Positions 5,492-9,201 of a stretch of DNA of 9,201 bases are shown in pieces. This DNA comes from Firmicutes bacterium UBA993 (GTDB lineage Bacteria > Bacillota > Dethiobacteria > DTU022). The DNA lies in NCBI GenBank assembly GCA_002292015.1, contig DBBD01000139.1:1-9201 (forward strand), in the 5' to 3' direction. Made by a program: the position numbers and the translations under genes. The notes beneath the pieces were generated by a model, which was given only the letters and a program-made list of their open reading frames with translations, did no database searches and had not been told where the DNA came from. How positions within the stretch are numbered: the first letter of the stretch is position 1; the number at the start of each line of letters is the position of its first letter.

Positions 5492-6682
5492 ATGGCACAT
5501 CCTTCCGCTATGCCGCTCAAAGATTTACGGGTGATTGATCTGACCAGGCTACTGCCCGGCCCTCTGTGTACAATGTTACTGGGTGATTACGGGGCTGATG
5601 TTGTTAAGATTGAAGATCTGGATGCCGGCGACCCTACCAGGTTCGTCGGTGTTCCTTTTCGAGGCGGCGGTTCGTTCTTCAGGCAATTAAACCGCAATAA
5701 GCGTGGCCTGGCTCTTAATCTAAAAACTGAAGAAGGGTTGGAGATCCTAAAAAAACTTGCCAAAGATGCAGATGTTTTAATCGAAGGCTTTAGACCGGGG
5801 GTAATGACCAGGTTGGGATTGGGGTATGACAATGTAAAGGAGATTAACCCGGCCTTGGTCTACGCTTCGCTTTCCGGTTATGGGCAGCAGGGCAGCTACG
5901 CCATGCGCGCCGGGCACGACATAAATTACGTTGCTCTTACCGGGTTGCTGGATTTGAGCGCAGAAGAAGGCGGGGATCCGGCAATGCCCGCCATCCAGGT
6001 TGCCGATATCGCGGCAGGCTCATTGATGGCGGTTAACGGTATTATGTTTGCTCTTTACCAGAAAGAAAAAACCGGGGAAGGCTCATATGTTGATATATCG
6101 ATGGTTAGGGGTCAGCTGCCTTGGCTTGTCTACGCTGCCTCTGCTCCGGTGATCGGCAGCAGGCTGCCACGCAGTGGCAGCGGCCATATCACCGGGGCCT
6201 ACGCCTGCTACAACATTTACCGGACTGCAGACCAGGGCCACATGAGTCTCGGTGCCCTGGAACCGGCTTTCTGGAAGAATTTTTGCGATACCGTAGAAAT
6301 GCCCCAGTGGGTTGACAGGCAGTTTGATTTAGAATACAGGCTGGAGTTGATTGACCAGGTTAAAGAGCTTTTCGGCAGTAAAACCAGGGAAGAATGGTGC
6401 AGCATATTCGCCACTGCCGATTCCTGTTGCGAACCGGTATTAACCGTTGAAGAAGCCGCTTCTCATCCCGTGGGCATCGAAAACGATTTCTGGTTGGAAA
6501 ATAAGCTTGATGACGGTAGCGTGGAAAAATTAGTCGGTTTTCCGTTGCTGTTTGCCGGCCAACCAGGTTGTTTGAGACGCCAGGCACCACGGCATGGGGA
6601 GCATAGCCAGGTTATTTTGCATGAGCTGGGGTACACAGATTCCGAGATCGCCGCGCTAAGGAAAAAAGGGATTATTAAATAG
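5492..6682 (+). CDS. CaiB/BaiF-family acyl-CoA enzyme with racemase-type active site
   Basis: This 396-residue protein belongs to the class III CoA-transferase/alpha-methylacyl-CoA racemase (AMACR) superfamily. It begins with the typical LKDLRVIDLTRLLPGPLCTM, then DYGADVVKIE (32-41), NRNKRGLALNLK, DVLIEGFRPGV (94-104), AGHDINYVALTG (140-151), VADIAAGSLMA (170-180) and LGALEPAFW (253-261). D172 is the family's key aspartate, which carries the acyl group in CoA-transferases. R107, H142 and E257 with D172 match the four active-site residues of mycobacterial AMACR (R91, H126, D156, E241), all at a constant offset of 16. A racemase/epimerase of a 2-methyl-branched acyl-CoA is possible, as is a transferase acting on succinyl-CoA. 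The ATG is 5 nt after the flavoprotein stop with no ribosome binding site, suggesting translational coupling. ATG 5510 is an alternative start. Confidence 0.85.
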   Translation: MAHPSAMPLKDLRVIDLTRLLPGPLCTMLLGDYGADVVKIEDLDAGDPTRFVGVPFRGGGSFFRQLNRNKRGLALNLKTEEGLEILKKLAKDADVLIEGFRPGVMTRLGLGYDNVKEINPALVYASLSGYGQQGSYAMRAGHDINYVALTGLLDLSAEEGGDPAMPAIQVADIAAGSLMAVNGIMFALYQKEKTGEGSYVDISMVRGQLPWLVYAASAPVIGSRLPRSGSGHITGAYACYNIYRTADQGHMSLGALEPAFWKNFCDTVEMPQWVDRQFDLEYRLELIDQVKELFGSKTREEWCSIFATADSCCEPVLTVEEAASHPVGIENDFWLENKLDDGSVEKLVGFPLLFAGQPGCLRRQAPRHGEHSQVILHELGYTDSEIAALRKKGIIK

Positions 6683-6693
6683 CGATCAGCTTT

Positions 6694-6721
6694 GCCGGCT
6701 GTTAAGCACAGGTTGGCTGGC
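6694..6721 (+). other. Weak imperfect stem-loop after the operon
   Basis: GCCGGC (6694-6699) can pair with GCTGGC (6716-6721) through six pairs, one of them G-T, around a 16-nt loop, 11 nt after the last operon stop codon. An A/T-rich stretch, not a T run, follows. It may help end or protect the transcript, but it is weak on its own. Confidence 0.25.
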
Positions 6722-6735
6722 AATAAATATACTAG

Positions 6736-6745
6736 AACTTAAGTT
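6736..6745. repeat. 10-bp perfect palindrome AACTTAAGTT
   Basis: AACTT at 6736-6740 is followed directly by its reverse complement AAGTT (6741-6745), immediately before the 48-nt hairpin. It could be a protein-binding half-site pair or chance in an A/T-rich stretch. Confidence 0.3.
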
Positions 6746-6746
6746 T

Positions 6747-6794
6747 CGAACAGAGACGGCTGCCGGCGAAGGCCCGGCGGCCGTTGCCTGTTCG
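6747..6794 (+). terminator. Long GC-rich hairpin, candidate operon terminator without a T-tract
   Basis: Three stacked stems form a 48-nt hairpin. CGAACAG (6747-6753) pairs with CTGTTCG (6788-6794). ACGGC (6756-6760) pairs with GCCGT (6780-6784). After a T-G pair, GCCGG (6762-6766) pairs with CCGGC (6774-6778) around a 7-nt loop. A small internal loop (AG opposite TGC) separates the outer and middle stems. The hairpin sits between the end of the operon and nth, where a terminator is expected. The downstream bases (TCATTTAC) are not a T run, so termination may be weak. It may instead protect the mRNA 3' end. Confidence 0.5.
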
Positions 6795-6871
6795 TCATTT
6801 ACATGCAGATAAGAAGGATAAATTCACCTTTGGCGGAATTTAAATGATAAAACTGACTTAAAAAAACCAGA

Positions 6872-6884
6872 GGGGTCCAGACCC
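6872..6884. repeat. Short GGGTC/GACCC inverted motif, possible mobile-element relic
   Basis: GGGTC (6873-6877) and its reverse complement GACCC (6880-6884) are separated by two bases, within GGGGTCCAGACCC. Similar GGGGTCAGACCC-type palindromes often accompany REP-associated tyrosine transposases in other bacteria, from general memory. No transposase is nearby, so this is at most a relic or a non-autonomous repeat. Confidence 0.25.
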
Positions 6885-6888
6885 AATC

Positions 6889-6917
6889 TTTACCTGAAAG
6901 GTCGCTCGATCTATAAT
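6889..6917 (+). promoter_or_regulatory. Candidate sigma-A promoter for nth
   Basis: TTTACC (6889-6894) and a perfect TATAAT (6912-6917) are separated by exactly 17 bp. The -10 ends only 5 nt before the ATG of nth, so transcription would begin near that ATG. Either the mRNA is leaderless or translation starts further in. Confidence 0.45.
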
Positions 6918-6922
6918 ATCGT

Positions 6923-7585
6923 ATGCAAAAAAAGCAAAAGTTGGTTGATGGAAACAAGTTAGCAAAAATAGTCAGGCAAAAGCTTGCTGATCATTATCCG
7001 AACGCAAAAACAAGTCTGAACTATGAGAACCCGTACCAGCTTTTTGTAGCAACGGTACTGTCTGCGCAAACGACCGATCAGCAGGTTAACAAGATTACAG
7101 CTGCTTTATTTAATGCATTCCCGAAGGTAGACGACCTGGCTACGGCAGAACCTGAAATACTGGAATCATACCTGAAAAGTTGTGGTTTGTATCGTCATAA
7201 AAGCCGCTTTTTGATCGCGGCCGGCAAGATTATCGTCGAACATCATGGCGGGAAAATACCGGATAATTTTTATGATCTGATCAAGTTGCCGGGAGTCGGC
7301 CGCAAAACTGCCAATGTTATAATCAGCAGCGCTTTTGGCAAGCCTGCCCTGGCAGTTGATACACATGTTTTCCGGGTTTCAAAAAGAATTGGCCTGGCCG
7401 GCGCCGGCGATGTAGCCGGAGTTGAAGAGCAGTTGAAGGCGATAATACCGGAAGAGGAATGGACTGCTACTCATCATCGTCTGATCAGGCTAGGCCGATC
7501 GGTCTGTCATGCCCGTAAGCCTGCCTGTCACGAGTGTTTTTTACCGGCAGTCTGCTGTTATGCAAGAGAAAGGGGAAACTTATAA
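6923..7585 (+). CDS. nth: Endonuclease III (base-excision DNA glycosylase/AP lyase)
   Basis: This is the DNA repair enzyme that removes oxidised pyrimidines and cleaves abasic sites by beta-elimination. It has 220 residues, close to the E. coli length of 211. The N-terminal helical core includes ENPYQLFVATVLSAQTTD (35-52). The helix-hairpin-helix motif is LPGVGRKTANV (122-132) with the catalytic lysine K128. The catalytic aspartate is D146 in AVDTHVFRV. A [4Fe-4S] cluster loop closes the protein with C195-x6-C202-x2-C205-x5-C211, the exact spacing of the family. The start is uncertain. ATG 6923 has no ribosome binding site (GAAAGG is 21 nt away), and TTG 6941 would give an N-terminus closer in length to E. 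coli. Its TAA directly abuts the ATG of the next gene, so the two are probably co-transcribed. Confidence 0.96.
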   Translation: MQKKQKLVDGNKLAKIVRQKLADHYPNAKTSLNYENPYQLFVATVLSAQTTDQQVNKITAALFNAFPKVDDLATAEPEILESYLKSCGLYRHKSRFLIAAGKIIVEHHGGKIPDNFYDLIKLPGVGRKTANVIISSAFGKPALAVDTHVFRVSKRIGLAGAGDVAGVEEQLKAIIPEEEWTATHHRLIRLGRSVCHARKPACHECFLPAVCCYARERGNL

Positions 7586-9201
7586 ATGGCCTGGAATGAA
7601 CTAAGCGTTGAAGATCTGCGGTTGACCTGTAAACCGGAAGAGATCACCTTTAAAACCACTGAAGAAGTTCCACCGCTGGAAGGAATGATTGGCCAGGAAA
7701 GAGCAGTCCGGGCTACTGAGTTCGGCTTGAGAATTAAAAGACCGGGTTATAACATTTTCATGACTGGCCTGACCGGAACCGGTAAGTCAAGCTATGCCCA
7801 GTCCATTATCGAACAGATTTCAGACGAAGAGCCGGTACCTGACGACTGGGTTTATGTCCATAATTTCGAGAACCCCGGAGAGCCGCTTGCCTTAAATTTG
7901 CCGGCCGGCATGGGTTATGCATTCTGCATGAAAATCCAGGAACTGCTGGAAGATTTAAAGCAAAATATCCCCAAAGCCTTTGACGGCGAGGATTACGAAC
8001 GTCAAAAATCGGTCTATATAAAGGAGTATCAAGAGGCCCGGGCAATACACTTCGAGGAGCTAAACAAGGCTGCCCAGGAGCAAGGGTTTGCCCTGAAACG
8101 TACCAGTTCGGGTTTTGTAACGATCCCGCTGCTGGAGGGTGAACAGATCAGTGAAGAAGAATATGCTAAGCTTGAACAGGATGAGAAGGATAAACTGGAA
8201 AAGAAATCAACCGAAGTGCAGCTAAAAGCGATGGAGATTATGCGTCGGGTCCAAAAAGTTGAAAAAGAGCTGAAAGACAAGCTTAAAGAACTTGACCAGC
8301 GCATTGGCCTGGCGGCTATTGGCCATCTTTTTAACGAGCTTGCCGACGAATATAAAGATTTTGAGAATGTTATCAATTATTTAAATGCGTTTCAAGGCGA
8401 TGTTCTTTCAAACCTTGCTGATTTCCGCGGCGAAGAAGAAGAACAGCAAAACCCGATGTTGTGGCTTAGACGCCAGAGCCAGGAACAGGCCGAACTGCGC
8501 TATACGGTTAACCTGCTGGTAGATAACCGCGAAACAAAAGGCGCTCCGCTGGTTTACGAGACTAATCCGTCTTATTACAACCTGCTTGGCCGGGTTGAAT
8601 ATGAAAACCGTTTTGGAACGGTGGTTACAGATTTCTCGATGATAAAGCCGGGAGCGCTTCATCGAGCCAACGGCGGGTACCTGATTTTGCAGGCGAGAGA
8701 CGTTCTTACCGCTATGCAATCTTGGGATGTGTTAAAAAGAGTTTTAAGAACCATGGAAATTCGCATCGAGAATATCGGAGAACATTTCGGCTTGGTAGCG
8801 ATGGCTACCCTACGACCGCAGCCTATTCCGCTTAATATCAAGGTAGTAATGATCGGTAACCCCTATCTTTACCAGATCCTTTACCATTATGACGAAGATT
8901 TTCGCAAACTCTTTAAAATCAAGGCTGATTTTGATATCGAAATGGAGCGTCATAGCGATAATATTAATAAAATGGCTGGTTTCATATCATATCACTGCAA
9001 AAAACAGGGATTACGCCATTTCAACCCGGAGGCAGTCGCTGAGATAGTTGAATACAGTACCCGCCTGGTAGAAAAGCAAGACAAGCTGAGCACCCGGTTC
9101 AATGAAATTGTGGATCTACTGTTTGAAGCCGATACCTGGGCCGAACTCGAAGGGGCAAAAGTTGTCGGTAAAAAACAGGTGCAGAAGGCGCTGGATGAAA
9201 T
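7586..9201 (+). CDS. Lon-related ATP-dependent protease, 5' part (runs off the window)
   Basis: The frame is open for 538 codons to the window edge. The sequence matches the COG1067-type Lon-like proteases, usually near 800 residues, so roughly the last third, with the Ser-Lys protease domain, lies outside. Visible parts are a short N-terminal region, a Walker A loop GLTGTGKS (61-68), and a long charged helical insertion (about 135-240) with strong coiled-coil character and a central GFALKRTSSGFVTIP segment. These are followed by ENRFGTVVTDF and the Walker B-like block ALHRANGGYLILQARDVL (357-374). LRPQPIPLNIKVVMIGN (409-425) and DEDFRKLFKIKADFD (436-450) look like the sensor and arginine-finger region of the AAA+ module. 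The start ATG follows the nth stop with no gap; the GGGG-containing site (7572-7575) lies within the end of nth. Expected role is cytoplasmic protein turnover. The protease activity cannot be confirmed here. Confidence 0.9.
   Translation, partial: MAWNELSVEDLRLTCKPEEITFKTTEEVPPLEGMIGQERAVRATEFGLRIKRPGYNIFMTGLTGTGKSSYAQSIIEQISDEEPVPDDWVYVHNFENPGEPLALNLPAGMGYAFCMKIQELLEDLKQNIPKAFDGEDYERQKSVYIKEYQEARAIHFEELNKAAQEQGFALKRTSSGFVTIPLLEGEQISEEEYAKLEQDEKDKLEKKSTEVQLKAMEIMRRVQKVEKELKDKLKELDQRIGLAAIGHLFNELADEYKDFENVINYLNAFQGDVLSNLADFRGEEEEQQNPMLWLRRQSQEQAELRYTVNLLVDNRETKGAPLVYETNPSYYNLLGRVEYENRFGTVVTDFSMIKPGALHRANGGYLILQARDVLTAMQSWDVLKRVLRTMEIRIENIGEHFGLVAMATLRPQPIPLNIKVVMIGNPYLYQILYHYDEDFRKLFKIKADFDIEMERHSDNINKMAGFISYHCKKQGLRHFNPEAVAEIVEYSTRLVEKQDKLSTRFNEIVDLLFEADTWAELEGAKVVGKKQVQKALDE

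Noticed and set aside
1..9201. CRISPR arrays, tRNA/rRNA genes, phage or transposase genes, toxin-antitoxin pairs
   Set aside because: No regularly spaced repeats, no tRNA-like cloverleaf and no coding frame of these families was seen on either strand.

Overview
The window looks like chromosome from an anaerobic, Clostridia-like Firmicute. A syntrophic or fermentative Peptococcaceae-type organism would fit, but that is an inference. The evidence is strong AGGAGG-type ribosome binding sites, two TTG starts, roughly balanced base composition, an oxygen-sensitive two-subunit class I fumarase, and a soluble Fe-S/flavin reductase of the succinate dehydrogenase/fumarate reductase (SDH/FRD) superfamily. 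All genes read on the + strand. I found no rRNA, tRNA, CRISPR array, transposase or integrase.

Layout. 1-107 is the 3' end of an unidentified gene. 108-305 is a leader with an AT-rich inverted repeat and a GC-rich hairpin. 306-6682 is a tightly spaced six-gene run: fumarase alpha, fumarase beta, NAD-type malic enzyme, an SdhB/FrdB-like iron-sulfur protein, an SdhA/FrdA-like flavoprotein, and a CaiB/BaiF-family acyl-CoA enzyme. 6683-6922 is a structured intergenic gap with a 48-nt hairpin and a short GGGTC/GACCC motif. 6923-7585 is endonuclease III (nth). From 7586 to the window edge runs a Lon-related ATP-dependent protease, cut off before its protease domain.

How the genes fit together. The first five genes connect succinate, fumarate, malate and pyruvate. 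In one direction the set carries succinate to pyruvate, as in propionate oxidation. In the other it supports malate dismutation: malic enzyme makes pyruvate and NADH from one malate, while fumarase plus reductase turn another into succinate. Two residue-level features suggest the reductase is not a normal quinone-linked SDH. The flavoprotein has Asn where membrane SDH/FRD has the His that binds FAD covalently. The Fe-S subunit has a fourth cysteine where those enzymes have a [3Fe-4S] centre, so three low-potential-type clusters are predicted. No membrane anchor and no CCG-domain subunit is encoded nearby, so the electron partner is unknown.

The sixth gene has all four active-site residues of alpha-methylacyl-CoA racemase (R107, H142, D172, E257). 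It could be a racemase or a class III CoA-transferase serving this pathway.

No clearly unprecedented system is visible. The most interesting part is the variant reductase plus the AMACR-like enzyme inside a C4-dicarboxylate operon.
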